DNA of 64,000 nucleotides from Bacillus sp. ZZV12-4809 (GTDB lineage Bacteria; Bacillota; Bacilli; Bacillales; Cytobacillaceae), in contig NZ_VCRN01000019.1 in NCBI RefSeq assembly GCF_009849585.1, forward strand, positions 1-64,000. The letters run 5' to 3'. Positions 1-8,073 of the stretch are shown here, one piece after another (positions within the stretch are counted from its first letter, which is position 1; every line of letters starts with the position of its first letter). The position numbers were made by a program, and so were the translations under genes. The notes under the pieces were generated by a model. It saw only the letters and a list, made by a program, of their open reading frames with translations. It was not told the DNA's origin and did not search any database.

Positions 1-151
1 TTATCTTAACTTAGATGTGAGAACTATTAGAATATCAATGGTTCTCACATCATTTACATATATTCGATGTAAAGGTTTAAATAAGTTTGATTATTTATGA
101 TGTCTTATAAAAATAAATTAACGCCACCGGTAGCTTGAAAAACTACTTTTT

Positions 152-613
152 CTATTTATTTGTATTTAATTTTTCCCACTCACTTAAATACATCCGTTTT
201 GTTATTTTATTAGGATTTTCGAGTTTACAAATCAATTCCAAACTATTACCATCAGGGTCATTAAAATGAATTTTAGCGTGAGCATAGTTATCATGTGCCA
301 TTACAAAAGGTTCTACTGGCTCAAAGCCAAAAGCCTCCCTTGGTTCACATCCTTTACTTTTGAGCCAACTAACCGAATTTTTTAATCCTTCTAACGATAC
401 TTGAAATGCTATGTGTCTTATTGAAGGATGATATTCAAGTTCTACCTTATCGGTTTCCCATAAGCCCAACCAGCTTTTATTTTTTTCAATCCATAAAAAT
501 GCCAAACTATCCTCTACGCTGTGGTCAAACTCTAAACCAAGTTCTTTATAAAATTCGATAGACCTTTTCAAATTACTTACTGGTAAATGTGCTTCGTATA
601 ATCCTTTAATCAT
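152..613 (-). CDS. VOC-superfamily (glyoxalase/bleomycin-resistance-like) protein
   Basis: A 153-residue single-domain VOC protein. The N-terminal LPVSNLKRSIEFYKELGLEF and the C-terminal HFNDPDGNSLELI are the two halves of the beta-alpha-beta-beta-beta metal-site fold. The family includes fosfomycin thiol transferases, bleomycin-binding proteins and glyoxalases, usually metal dependent and cytosolic. The start at 613 is preceded by AAGGGGG. It is the only passenger of the Tn554-like element and lies downstream of tnpC, where Tn554 relatives often carry resistance genes. Inference: a detoxification or resistance role. The substrate cannot be told from sequence. An identical copy is at 41068-41529. 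Confidence 0.8.
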   Translation of the reverse strand: MIKGLYEAHLPVSNLKRSIEFYKELGLEFDHSVEDSLAFLWIEKNKSWLGLWETDKVELEYHPSIRHIAFQVSLEGLKNSVSWLKSKGCEPREAFGFEPVEPFVMAHDNYAHAKIHFNDPDGNSLELICKLENPNKITKRMYLSEWEKLNTNK

Positions 614-626
614 TAATAAAACCCCC

Positions 627-704
627 TTGTATTAATAATACAACCATATAAATTTATTACTTCAGAGAATAGTTATAAATTCTCTACAACTTTATATGTA
701 GAAT
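627..704 (-). promoter_or_regulatory. Leader of the VOC gene with mutually exclusive hairpins
   Basis: Read on the minus strand, segment 1 (697-704) can pair with segment 2 (679-688), while segment 2 can alternatively pair with segment 3 (664-670, ATTCTCT). This is followed by a palindrome, TTGTATTA-T-TAATACAA (627-643), directly upstream of the ribosome site. The overlap of segment 2 in two stems suggests attenuation or RBS control; the palindrome could also be an operator. No clear promoter was identified. Repeated at 41543-41620. Confidence 0.45.
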
Positions 705-783
705 AAAGAATGATTATATTTTACTCTACAAACATCCATTAGCACACTAAGGAAAACCGATACAATAGTAAAGTTCTTTATTC

Positions 784-1170
784 TTAAAATTTGTCATAGA
801 CCATACCACGTAATTTCAATAATTCATCCTTCAGACGTTTGTTTTCTTCTTCAAGTTTTTTTATTCGATTATTTTTAGCTACGATAAGCGAATCTTTATT
901 GGCATCCGTCATATTACGTTTTATGGTTTGCGGTGTATTTAACCCTTCTTGCTGCTTTCGTAACCTTTCTATTCGGTTCCGTATTTCTTGATTGTTATAG
1001 AGAAAAGCCTTAGATACACCTGATTCCATGGCAACTTGATTAAAGTTAATTTTAGCCTTCGTTTTGATAAGACTTTGAATAGCCTTGTCTACCTTTTGAG
1101 CCGCCTCTTGGCTTTTCATCTGGGCATGTTTTTTTACACCTTCGGTATTTCTAATATGCTTACTTCTCAT
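784..1170 (-). CDS. tnpC: Tn554-type transposition protein TnpC
   Basis: 128 residues from an ATG at 1170 preceded by GAGAGGA; the longer open frame to 1233 lacks a ribosome site. TnpC of Tn554 is of similar length and affects transposition frequency and orientation without being a recombinase. Here the central part (NFNQVAMESGVSKAFLYNN) looks like a helix-turn-helix, and the C-terminal half (NNRIKKLEEENKRLKDELLKL) is a coiled coil. The start overlaps the end of tnpB by 11 nt, so the three genes form one translationally coupled operon. Identical copy at 41700-42086. Confidence 0.8.
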   Translation of the reverse strand: MRSKHIRNTEGVKKHAQMKSQEAAQKVDKAIQSLIKTKAKINFNQVAMESGVSKAFLYNNQEIRNRIERLRKQQEGLNTPQTIKRNMTDANKDSLIVAKNNRIKKLEEENKRLKDELLKLRGMVYDKF

Positions 1171-3124
1171 GAGTGCGTTCCTCTCCAATATATTCGCGAC
1201 CTTTTTTCCCGGCAAAATGATGAGTTGTACCATTTTTCAAAGTTTCTAGAATAGGCTCTAGTTGATCTAGAGTGGTTTGATTCTTATCTATCCATACTTG
1301 TCGCCCTAAAGCCCTGCCTCGCTCAATTACATTTTTAACTTCCGTAATTTCCATTTCAAATTGGGGAATGAATTCGGGTGTAGTACAGAAATTACGACAA
1401 GACAGACATGGGTTCGCTTGAGTGGGACATGGCTGCTTAATAGGTTTCATACAATAGCCAAGCTCCATCTTCACAGCGTCTAAATTATGGCGTATATATT
1501 CCCATTCAATGATATCTTCATTCTCAATATCCGAAAGTTCAATTTTAACTGGACGTTTACTTTCAATGTCAACCCGAAAAATACCTTGTTTTGTAGCTTC
1601 TTCCCAAGAATTACGCATGGTAGTATCGAGAATTTTTGCATAATGCAAGGTCATTTCTGGGGAAGCGTGTGCCATCCATTTTTGAACATGCAATATGTTC
1701 ATTCCGTTATTAAGAAGCTCTACACCCTTGGTATGCCGAAAGGCATGATTTTTGATAAAAAAGGGCTTTCCTGAATCGTCAACTATTTTTTGTTCTCCAG
1801 TAAAGCGCTTCAAACTTCTGCGAATGTCATAATAATTATAGGGTCGTCCTCTTCGGATACCTTCTAGCTGCACAAATAAATAGTTTTTAGGATTATTAAT
1901 CGTATTGCTTTGATCTTTAGTCACTTTTACTACAGCTTCTACTACCTCTGCTAATTCTTTTGTAATTGGCACACGATGATTCATTACTTGTGTTTTTCTA
2001 ATATCTCCGCATAAGTACCATCCTTGCGGTGTTTGTTCTAAACAATTATCATAACGTAGATTAAGAATGTCCGATATTCTCCAACCAGTTGCCCGAAGTA
2101 ATACAATAATCGGTACGTATTTTGATGGTTTTAAGAACTCTAGCTTTTCCTCAATTTGCTGAAGAACCCCTTCAGGAATGTATTTGATATCATTTTCAGA
2201 CTTTTTTACCGGTCTAGGGATATCTTCTTTAAATAACAATAGATTTACAGGCAACGCAGGTGCCTCATCGAATTGCAGTTTTTCAATTGTTTCCAAGAAT
2301 ACATTTAGGACGATTAAGTAACTTCTTTTTGACTGTATTTTGTCATGAAACTTCTTATTATGAAATATTAGGTAATCTTCGATATCTTTCCGTGTTAAGG
2401 CATTTAAATCCTTCCAAGAAGGATTTTTATCATGTATAAATGTCAAAAATAACTTTAATATTCTAACGTCAAGAGTACATTGGCCAAGGGATAAATGACT
2501 GATCCTAAATTTTAAATATTTTTTTGCTAAAGGACGAAAGGGAATAGGGATATCCTCGAAATTCAGGATATGTCTTGATTCGTGATCGGGAAATCTTGCA
2601 CTAGGAATATTTCTAACATCCCAGATATCTTTATCAAATTCATCTCTTGTATCATAGAAGTCTTTATAAAACAAAAATAAACGATTAAGTAGATTTTCGT
2701 AATTAGAAAGCTTCCTTCTCCCATAAATTCGTATGCTCAAACCTAATTCACTTAAATGTGATCTTAATTGCATCAATGCTTTACTTATTTCTAAATCTGC
2801 AAAACTATTAATATTGGGATAATATTTCTTAAGAAAGATAGACAGCTGTTTAAAGGACCGGGCATAATTGTGTACTGCAGAATACAATTGAAGATCATCT
2901 TTTTTAATACGAGTAAGAATAAAAAACTTAACCTCATTTTTAAGCTTAGATGGAAATACTGAAAAATTCATTTTACGATGAGTTTTTCCCCATTCCGATT
3001 TTCTAAAATCATTAAAAGCCGCATCATCGGCATCCCAAATGTCATTTTCGAAATACCCAGAGATTTTTTTGGCTATTTCACTAACTTTATTTTCTGGGAG
3101 TAGGTATCCAATAGATAAATTCAT
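1160..3124 (-). CDS. tnpB: Tn554-type tyrosine recombinase TnpB
   Basis: 654 residues, the usual size for Tn554 TnpB. The C-terminal half has the tyrosine recombinase signature: Arg in LLRATGWRISDILNLR, the H-x-x-R box in NHAFRHTKG, and a terminal HYAKI with the nucleophile. A cysteine-rich segment near the end (CPTQANPCLSCRNFC) is a likely zinc ribbon. It acts with TnpA in site-specific excision and insertion. The stop of tnpA overlaps the start of tnpB by 4 nt (ATGA type). Identical protein at 42076-44040. Confidence 0.88.
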   Translation of the reverse strand: MNLSIGYLLPENKVSEIAKKISGYFENDIWDADDAAFNDFRKSEWGKTHRKMNFSVFPSKLKNEVKFFILTRIKKDDLQLYSAVHNYARSFKQLSIFLKKYYPNINSFADLEISKALMQLRSHLSELGLSIRIYGRRKLSNYENLLNRLFLFYKDFYDTRDEFDKDIWDVRNIPSARFPDHESRHILNFEDIPIPFRPLAKKYLKFRISHLSLGQCTLDVRILKLFLTFIHDKNPSWKDLNALTRKDIEDYLIFHNKKFHDKIQSKRSYLIVLNVFLETIEKLQFDEAPALPVNLLLFKEDIPRPVKKSENDIKYIPEGVLQQIEEKLEFLKPSKYVPIIVLLRATGWRISDILNLRYDNCLEQTPQGWYLCGDIRKTQVMNHRVPITKELAEVVEAVVKVTKDQSNTINNPKNYLFVQLEGIRRGRPYNYYDIRRSLKRFTGEQKIVDDSGKPFFIKNHAFRHTKGVELLNNGMNILHVQKWMAHASPEMTLHYAKILDTTMRNSWEEATKQGIFRVDIESKRPVKIELSDIENEDIIEWEYIRHNLDAVKMELGYCMKPIKQPCPTQANPCLSCRNFCTTPEFIPQFEMEITEVKNVIERGRALGRQVWIDKNQTTLDQLEPILETLKNGTTHHFAGKKGREYIGEERTHEK

Positions 3125-4248
3125 TCGTTATTCTCCTTATTTTCTTTGTTGATTTTCATTCTTTCTTGAGCTTTTTCCCAGTCTTTTCGAATATCTTCAT
3201 CCGAAGGATGGATATACATCTGCATTGTTGTTTGGATATGAGCGTGGCCAGCCCGATTCATTAAATGTTCATCTCTCCAGCCAGCCTTTCTTAGTTCCGT
3301 TAATGATGTGTGGCGTAACATATGTGGAGTGAAATAAATGCCTGTTTTATCACGCAGACGCTGAACCAGCGCTACTACATCGGTATATTCTAACGGTTGT
3401 CCTTTTTTTTCCCCTGACAGCTTAATAAAAACGTGATTTGTATCCACTTCATCAGTATGAAATTGAGCAATATAATCAAAGTACATATTAATTAGATCCT
3501 CAGATACATCGATACTTCGGGGGCTACATACCGTCTTAATTTCAGCTAGATTAAACAATTGACCCCGATCACGTATATGGATTTTTCTCGCATCAACCTC
3601 GAAATCCTCAAGCCATAAAGTAAGTGCTTCACCAATACGCATAGAGCTTTCCCAAAGTAGCTGTATTAAAAATTGATCCCTTATATTTACACAAGCATTC
3701 ATAATTAATGCTATTTGATCTTTCGAAAGTGTTTTCGGCTGTTGTTTAGGCACTTTTAGTTTCAGAATATGAGATGCAAAGGATTTATTTTTGTTTATAT
3801 GGTGCAGAAAACTTTTAAACCCCTTGCGGGACCCAGATACTTGTTTCTTTAAACGTTCTGTCAGCTGAATACTATAGTCCTCATGTCTCATTAGGTAGTC
3901 ATAAAATCCGAGAACAGTATTGATGATAATATTTACTGTCTTTGCTTTTCTAATTGGTTGTTTTGGGAAGATAGGGGACACCTTTACATCCTGGTGCGGG
4001 TTTTGTAACCACCGCATAAAATCCGCCATTTCATCTATTCCGATATCACGAAATTCTTTGTTTATTTGTTCTAGGAATTCATAGAATAGTTTTAAATGAT
4101 ATGAGAACGACCGTAAGGTGTTACGTGAAGCCCCACTATTGTCCTTAAACTTTAAATAATGTAAAACTGGTCGGACTGGCTCATTATTATGATCTATTAA
4201 CATGTACCGAATCTTTCCTTCTTTTGTAGAAAGGGTAATTACTCTCAT
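3121..4248 (-). CDS. tnpA: Tn554-type tyrosine recombinase TnpA
   Basis: 375 residues, close to Tn554 TnpA. An N-terminal SAM-like core-binding domain precedes a catalytic domain with Arg204 (ESSMRIGEA), the H-x-x-R box at 309-312 (HMLRHT), His335 and the nucleophile Tyr345 (MQMYIHPS). First gene of the tnpA-tnpB-tnpC operon. The ribosome site AGGAGG precedes the start at 4248. It presumably initiates strand exchange at the core of the target. Identical copy at 44037-45164. Confidence 0.88.
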   Translation of the reverse strand: MRVITLSTKEGKIRYMLIDHNNEPVRPVLHYLKFKDNSGASRNTLRSFSYHLKLFYEFLEQINKEFRDIGIDEMADFMRWLQNPHQDVKVSPIFPKQPIRKAKTVNIIINTVLGFYDYLMRHEDYSIQLTERLKKQVSGSRKGFKSFLHHINKNKSFASHILKLKVPKQQPKTLSKDQIALIMNACVNIRDQFLIQLLWESSMRIGEALTLWLEDFEVDARKIHIRDRGQLFNLAEIKTVCSPRSIDVSEDLINMYFDYIAQFHTDEVDTNHVFIKLSGEKKGQPLEYTDVVALVQRLRDKTGIYFTPHMLRHTSLTELRKAGWRDEHLMNRAGHAHIQTTMQMYIHPSDEDIRKDWEKAQERMKINKENKENNE

Positions 4249-4387
4249 AAAATCCTCCTGTTGAAATTGTTCTTTTATTCATTCTAGAAAGCTCTCAATC
4301 TCTTAATTTCAGATAATCTTCCTCCTTTCTTTATTTACTATAAATACTATAAAAATTAGTGTGGTTAAATAGTCTTTAAAGAAACAA

Positions 4388-4431
4388 AAAACGGATAACT
4401 TTACATTGAATACTGTAAAGTCATCCGTTTT
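4388..4431. terminator. Inward-facing insulating hairpin at the right end of the Tn554-like element
   Basis: Seen: a long near-perfect stem (4388-4404 with 4415-4431), followed on the minus strand by a T-rich run. It lies between the element end and tnpA. Inference: it stops transcription entering tnpA from outside, as terminal insulators of mobile elements do. Repeated at 45304-45347. Confidence 0.6.
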
Positions 4432-4446
4432 GGATGGTTAAGATAA

Positions 4447-4467
4447 ATGCGGATTTACAACGTTAAG
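4447..4467. repeat. Inner half of a Tn1546-type 38-bp terminal inverted repeat, cut by the Tn554-like element
   Basis: The 21 bases ATGCGG + ATTTACAACGTTAAG equal the inner part of the complete repeat at 11067-11104 (one difference). The outer 17 bases would lie left of the window, beyond the Tn554-like insertion. This makes it the left end of the Tn1546-like transposon whose right end is at 11104. Confidence 0.8.
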
Positions 4468-4577
4468 CAAATTTCAATCTAAAAAAGTTGATTTCCTCTA
4501 CGTAAAGGACCGACTTTTTTGTGGATTTATTCAACTAAAGCTACCTGTTAGCACAAGAACAAGATATGAAATTACAC

Positions 4578-4604
4578 ACCAACCTATACACAAAGCATAA
4601 GATA
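4578..4604 (+). promoter_or_regulatory. Candidate sigma-K-type promoter of the ferritin-like gene
   Basis: AC, 16-nt spacer, CATAAGATA fits the late mother-cell pattern AC-N16/17-CATANNNTA. It lies 30 nt upstream of the start codon and its GGGAGG ribosome site. A closely similar GCATAAGAT element precedes the cupin gene. An inverted repeat at about 4479-4518 (AAAAAGTTG/CGACTTTTTT) upstream is terminator-like. Confidence 0.45.
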
Positions 4605-4634
4605 AGTTGATAGTTAAACAGAGGGAGGACAATC

Positions 4635-5551
4635 ATGTATTCAAATCAATATTTTTATCATTATAGTCCACAGTATAATGATTATTATCGTATGCCAAAT
4701 GACATTCAACTTATAAATGATATTCAGAAAGCAATTAATGCGGAGTATAGTGCTGTTGCTTGTTATGAGAGGTTAGCCAAGATGGCACCTACAAAGGATG
4801 AAACGAACAAAATACTTGAGATACAAAAAGATGAAAAACGCCATCTCGAGGAATTCAGCAAAATTTATACAAATTTAACAGGAAAAAAGCCATCTTATCA
4901 AATTATCGAGGAATGCCCAAACAAGTATAGAGCAGGAATCGAATTTGCTTTTAAAGATGAACAAGAAGCCGTTGATTTTTATTTAGATATAGCAGATAAA
5001 GCGAATGATCCATTTATTAAAGATAGATTTCGACGAGCAGCCGCAGACGAACATAATCACGCTGTATGGTTTTTGTTTTTTTTTCAAAAAATCTAAAGGT
5101 AACTCACACCAATAGGCAAACTGAAAATTACGGTGCTAAGGGTGCGTTAAGTGCTTACTCATTAACTTTACCTCAAATGTTGACTTATGCCCTTCAAGAC
5201 GAATACTTAGCTCAAGCAAGATATGATAATATTCTAGGAAACTTTGGATATATTCGTACATTTGCACAAATAAAAGAGGCTGAATTGAGGCATATAAATG
5301 CTTTATTACCACTTTTTGAACGTTATCAGGTACCGTTACCTGAAGATAAATCTCAGTCATTTGTTACAACTCCAGAAAGTATTAAGGCAGCATATACTGC
5401 TGGAGTTCAAGGGGAAAAAGACAATATTTCTATGTACGAAAGGTTTCTATCACTTAATATTCCTAATGATGCTCGAACCGTTTTTTCTCAACTTCGCAAT
5501 GCCTCTTTGAATCATCTTGCAGCATTTGAAAGAGGGCTTGTTCGGAATTAA
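4635..5551 (+). pseudogene. Two-domain ferritin-like protein (ferritin-like + DUF2202), frameshifted in a T9 run
   Basis: The first frame (4635-5096) gives an N-terminal Tyr-rich segment and a four-helix ferritin-like domain (residues about 25-150) with carboxylate/His pairs such as EYSAVACYE, EKRHLEE and DEHNH. It ends by running out of frame at nine Ts (5076-5084). The second frame (to 5551) continues without a start of its own as a DUF2202-type helical bundle (LQDEYLAQARY, EAELRHINAL, NHLAAFERG). One extra T would join them into a protein of about 305 residues. Both halves keep intact coding sense, so this may be a recent slip, phase variation or an assembly error. Location in a transposon and the sigma-K-like promoter suggest a spore or coat metal/redox role (inference). 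Confidence 0.7.
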
Positions 5552-5580
5552 AATTTTCTATAACATCATTTTAGATATTT

Positions 5581-5605
5581 TAGGGGATATGAACTTCGTC
5601 CCCTA
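5581..5605. terminator. Terminator after the ferritin-like gene
   Basis: TAGGGGA (5581) pairs with TCCCCTA around a TATGAACTTCG loop and is followed by a T-rich run. Confidence 0.6.
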
Positions 5606-5636
5606 GTATTCTTTTTAATCTCCTTATCTGAACAGA

Positions 5637-5825
5637 TTATTCTTTATCAATCGGAGAATGAATATGATCACTATATGTATCAATATATACATTACCATTA
5701 GCTGCCAAAACTGCATAAACAACATCATTTTGTGTCAAATTACGTTTTTTTAACTCTGATTGTAACCATGAATTAGTTAGGATCAAAATGTTCTGACATA
5801 TCCTCACTCCATTTTTAAATTGCAA
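5637..5825 (-). pseudogene. DUF421 (YetF-like) C-terminal fragment
   Basis: The visible peptide SWLQSELKKRNLTQNDVVYA followed by a short beta segment matches the end of DUF421 proteins in this window (compare SRAWLQTELEKLGVTIENVF in the 2Duf protein). The membrane domain and first soluble subdomain are missing. Probably a remnant left by rearrangement; no convincing ribosome site. The 280 bases between here and the cupin gene hold only a weak inverted repeat near 5950-6000. Confidence 0.55.
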
Positions 5826-6105
5826 TTATCTTTAACTTGTGGTCAATATTAAATTAATATTCAGGTTTTGTAGTATTTAACTCTAAGGAACACATGAATA
5901 CTCTATACAATTTAATTTACATTTTCGATGTTATTGGTAATAAAAAAGGATCTTCGTTTAAGGGCTGTTACAAATACCCCTTTAAGCAAAAAAGAAGATG
6001 AATATCTACTAAATGTAGTGTTCATTTTCTTTTTCATTTTACAATATGTTGTGTCCGGTAATGGGATTCTTTAGTTTGTCAACAGCCCGGTTTAGAAAAT
6101 CCTTT

Positions 6106-6900
6106 TTACATAATTTTGCTTTGCTGAAGAAGTTTAGATTTTCCTGTACGTTCCCATTCTTCTACTGTTTCATATGCTTTTTTAGGAGAATACCCTTTCC
6201 CAACAAGAACTCCCATTAGAATAAATTCTTGAAGAATGTGTGTAGCATTTATTCCTCTTTTAACATCCTCTAACCCTTCTTTTACTAGAAATTCTGTGTA
6301 CTGTACCCATTCATCTGGAGTCCTGCCAAAAACAAATGTATTTCCATTGCCATGATCGGATCCTTCTTCTGCAGTCAATGCATCTGCTTTGGTAACATGA
6401 ACAGTACCAAATGGATGATTAGGAGGAGCATATATCGAGTAAAGTTTTAGTGGAATATTGCCGGTATTAGTTAGATTATGCCATGTTCCAGCAGGTATCA
6501 TTACTGCAGAATCATCATAGACATTTCTTTCAAAGTTTAAATTATCTTTCCTCTTGCCCATTTGAACAATTCCCTGGCCATGTTCAATACGTAAGAATTG
6601 ATCAACGTCAGGATGTATTTCCAAACCGATATCTTCGCCAACATTGAGACTCATTAAAGTAACTTGTAAATGTGGTCCTGTCCATAAAGCAGTACGATAC
6701 GTATTGTTTTGCTTCGTTGCTTCATTGATATTAACGACAAATGGCTTTGGCCCATAATCCTTCAATTGGCTGTTTCTAAAATAAGAATTTCCGCTGTTAT
6801 TCGAATAATTATTATTCCAATTATAATAATGTGGATTCCAGTTGTAATACATTGGATTATGCCATTGATGGTGATAGGATGATTTATGGTACATACTCAT
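6106..6900 (-). CDS. Cupin-domain protein with Tyr/His/Asn-rich N-terminus and a small C-terminal domain
   Basis: 264 residues. Residues 1-45 are rich in His, Tyr, Asn and Trp (low complexity, coat-like). Residues about 55-170 form a cupin barrel with the metal-binding pattern (EIHPDVDQFLRIEHGQG, later IPAGTWHNLTN). A final 50-residue stretch (LMGVLVGKGYSPKKAYETVE) resembles the C-terminus of the gene at 11925. The ribosome site AAGAGGAGA precedes the start, and a sigma-K-like promoter lies upstream. The barrel resembles the mannose-6-phosphate isomerase class of cupins, but the substrate is unknown. Likely a late sporulation protein (inference). Confidence 0.65.
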   Translation of the reverse strand: MSMYHKSSYHHQWHNPMYYNWNPHYYNWNNNYSNNSGNSYFRNSQLKDYGPKPFVVNINEATKQNNTYRTALWTGPHLQVTLMSLNVGEDIGLEIHPDVDQFLRIEHGQGIVQMGKRKDNLNFERNVYDDSAVMIPAGTWHNLTNTGNIPLKLYSIYAPPNHPFGTVHVTKADALTAEEGSDHGNGNTFVFGRTPDEWVQYTEFLVKEGLEDVKRGINATHILQEFILMGVLVGKGYSPKKAYETVEEWERTGKSKLLQQSKIM

Positions 6901-6928
6901 TCTCCTCTTATGTTTTTATTTCCCTTTT

Positions 6929-6956
6929 CATCTTATGCAGTTGCCTAATTATAGGT
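6929..6956 (-). promoter_or_regulatory. Candidate sigma-K-type promoter of the cupin gene
   Basis: On the minus strand AC, 17-nt spacer, CATAAGATG: one base off the CATANNNTA pattern. It shares GCATAAGAT with the promoter at 4578-4604. Confidence 0.35.
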
Positions 6957-7019
6957 ATACAAAATGGATAATAATGGGCAAATAACAAGGCTAAAAGAAA
7001 TAATGAATACTCTATACAA

Positions 7020-7350
7020 TTCTAGTTAAGTCGGGTAAGTTAGGGGCATCACTGCCCCTTCCTCCCCTGAGAACCGTACTAGTCCCTTTCAAGACACATC
7101 GGCTCAAGCATCCCATTGCAGGTCCATTTGCTGTCGTATCTTCTTCACACACTATAGTGGTAAGTAAAACGTACGCCGACGCTCCGATTGGAGGTATACA
7201 TAACAGTACGTTTCTATCGCCAAAAGATAGCCACAATTTTATGTGCCTACGAGAGACCAACGAGAAGTCACCTCCCTTTCAGGACTATCATGGGTTTGTC
7301 CGTAAGAACGATATATAATGGCCCTTTTCTGGAATATGGGATAAGGAGGG
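7020..7350 (-). other. Truncated group II intron (domains V-VI and upstream part), no reverse transcriptase
   Basis: On the minus strand 7105-7071 folds as a group II intron domain V: GAGCCG pairs with CGGTTC, the AGC triad is present, and a distal stem is closed by a GAAA tetraloop. It is followed by a GC-rich domain VI-like hairpin with a bulged A and a 3' end near 7030. The roughly 230 nt upstream (to the tnpR stop) look like intron RNA, not coding sequence. No GTGYG 5' boundary and no intron protein are seen, so the intron is 5'-truncated. The open frames on either strand here are shadows. Confidence 0.6.
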
Positions 7351-7351
7351 A

Positions 7352-7927
7352 CTATTTGTTCCCTTCGGATAGCTTTCTATATAATGAAGCTCTAGACACA
7401 TTTGTAATTTCACAAATTTGATTTACGGTCATATTTCCTTCTTTATATAGCTTTACAGCATAATTCATTCCTGCGTGATTTTTATGATATTTCTTTAACC
7501 GACCTTTAAACTTTCCTTCTTTCTTAGCCAGCTCTATCCCTTCACGTTGTCGCATACGAATAAGATCTCGTTCTAATTGGTTAACACCGGCCATTACCGT
7601 AATTAAGAATTGGCTGTATGGATTATTCTCTGATAAATCTAGCCATGTATCCTTGAGTGATTTTAAGCTTGCCTTTTTCCTTCGTATTAAATCAATCAAT
7701 TCAAATAAATCCTGCGTACTTCGAGTGATCCGAGTTAAGTCTGTAACATAAACAAAGTCACCTTCTTGTAAATTCTCTAGCATTTTTTGAAGTTGCTCAC
7801 GATCCTTTGTTGCTCCAGAAACTTTTTCTTCAAAAATAATATCCATTCCGATTTCGTTCAGTTGCTGAAACTGCCTTGAAGGATTTTGGCTAGTCGAACT
7901 GACACGTATATAACCGATTTTCCGCAA
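7352..7927 (-). CDS. tnpR: Serine resolvase TnpR of a Tn1546-like transposon
   Basis: 191 residues with an N-terminal resolvase/invertase domain (IGYIRVSS, catalytic Ser10; FEEKVSGATKDREQL; DLTRITRSTQDLFEL; Arg-rich E-helix) and a C-terminal helix-turn-helix (MTVNQICEITNVSRASLYRK). It resolves cointegrates at res. It is divergent from tnpA with the res region between, the standard Tn1546 arrangement. It looks intact even though tnpA is broken. Confidence 0.92.
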   Translation of the reverse strand: MRKIGYIRVSSTSQNPSRQFQQLNEIGMDIIFEEKVSGATKDREQLQKMLENLQEGDFVYVTDLTRITRSTQDLFELIDLIRRKKASLKSLKDTWLDLSENNPYSQFLITVMAGVNQLERDLIRMRQREGIELAKKEGKFKGRLKKYHKNHAGMNYAVKLYKEGNMTVNQICEITNVSRASLYRKLSEGNK

Positions 7928-8073
7928 AATATCACCCCTTTTTGAGACAAGTCTTATGAGACACTCTTAACTATGATTTTATCACTCTATTACACTTGTA
8001 TCAATAGAGTACACTCTATTGATATATAATTGAACTAATTAACTGAATAATTACAGAAATGAGATGATACTGT
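7928..8073. promoter_or_regulatory. res site and divergent tnpR/tnpA promoters
   Basis: The 146-bp divergent gap holds a perfect palindrome with 12-bp arms (TATCAATAGAGT at 7999-8010, ACTCTATTGATA at 8013-8024) and a third ACTCTATT-like half-site at 7984. These are the expected resolvase-binding subsites. AT-rich promoter-like elements follow toward tnpA. Confidence 0.7.

Larger units (their letters stand above)
1..4446. mobile_element. Tn554-family transposon, copy 1, with VOC passenger gene
   Basis: Seen: a unit with perfect 10-bp terminal inverted repeats (TTATCTTAAC at the left, GTTAAGATAA at the right), holding tnpA-tnpB-tnpC-like genes and a VOC gene, all on the minus strand. A perfect 10-bp stem (15-24 with 41-50) lies just inside the left end and a strong hairpin (4388-4431) just inside the right end. 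The ends are defined by comparison with the second copy at 40917-45362: identity stops at 4446/45362. The window begins exactly at base 1 of the element, so the left flank is unseen. Known: Tn554 relatives use two tyrosine recombinases plus TnpC, insert site-specifically and make no long target duplication. The passenger and the target site (a Tn3-type terminal repeat) distinguish this element. Confidence 0.9.

Noticed and set aside
7012..7260. Minus-strand 82-residue frame rich in Cys
   Set aside because: It overlaps the group II intron domain V and has no ribosome site or protein-like composition; such frames over intron RNA are common annotation artefacts.
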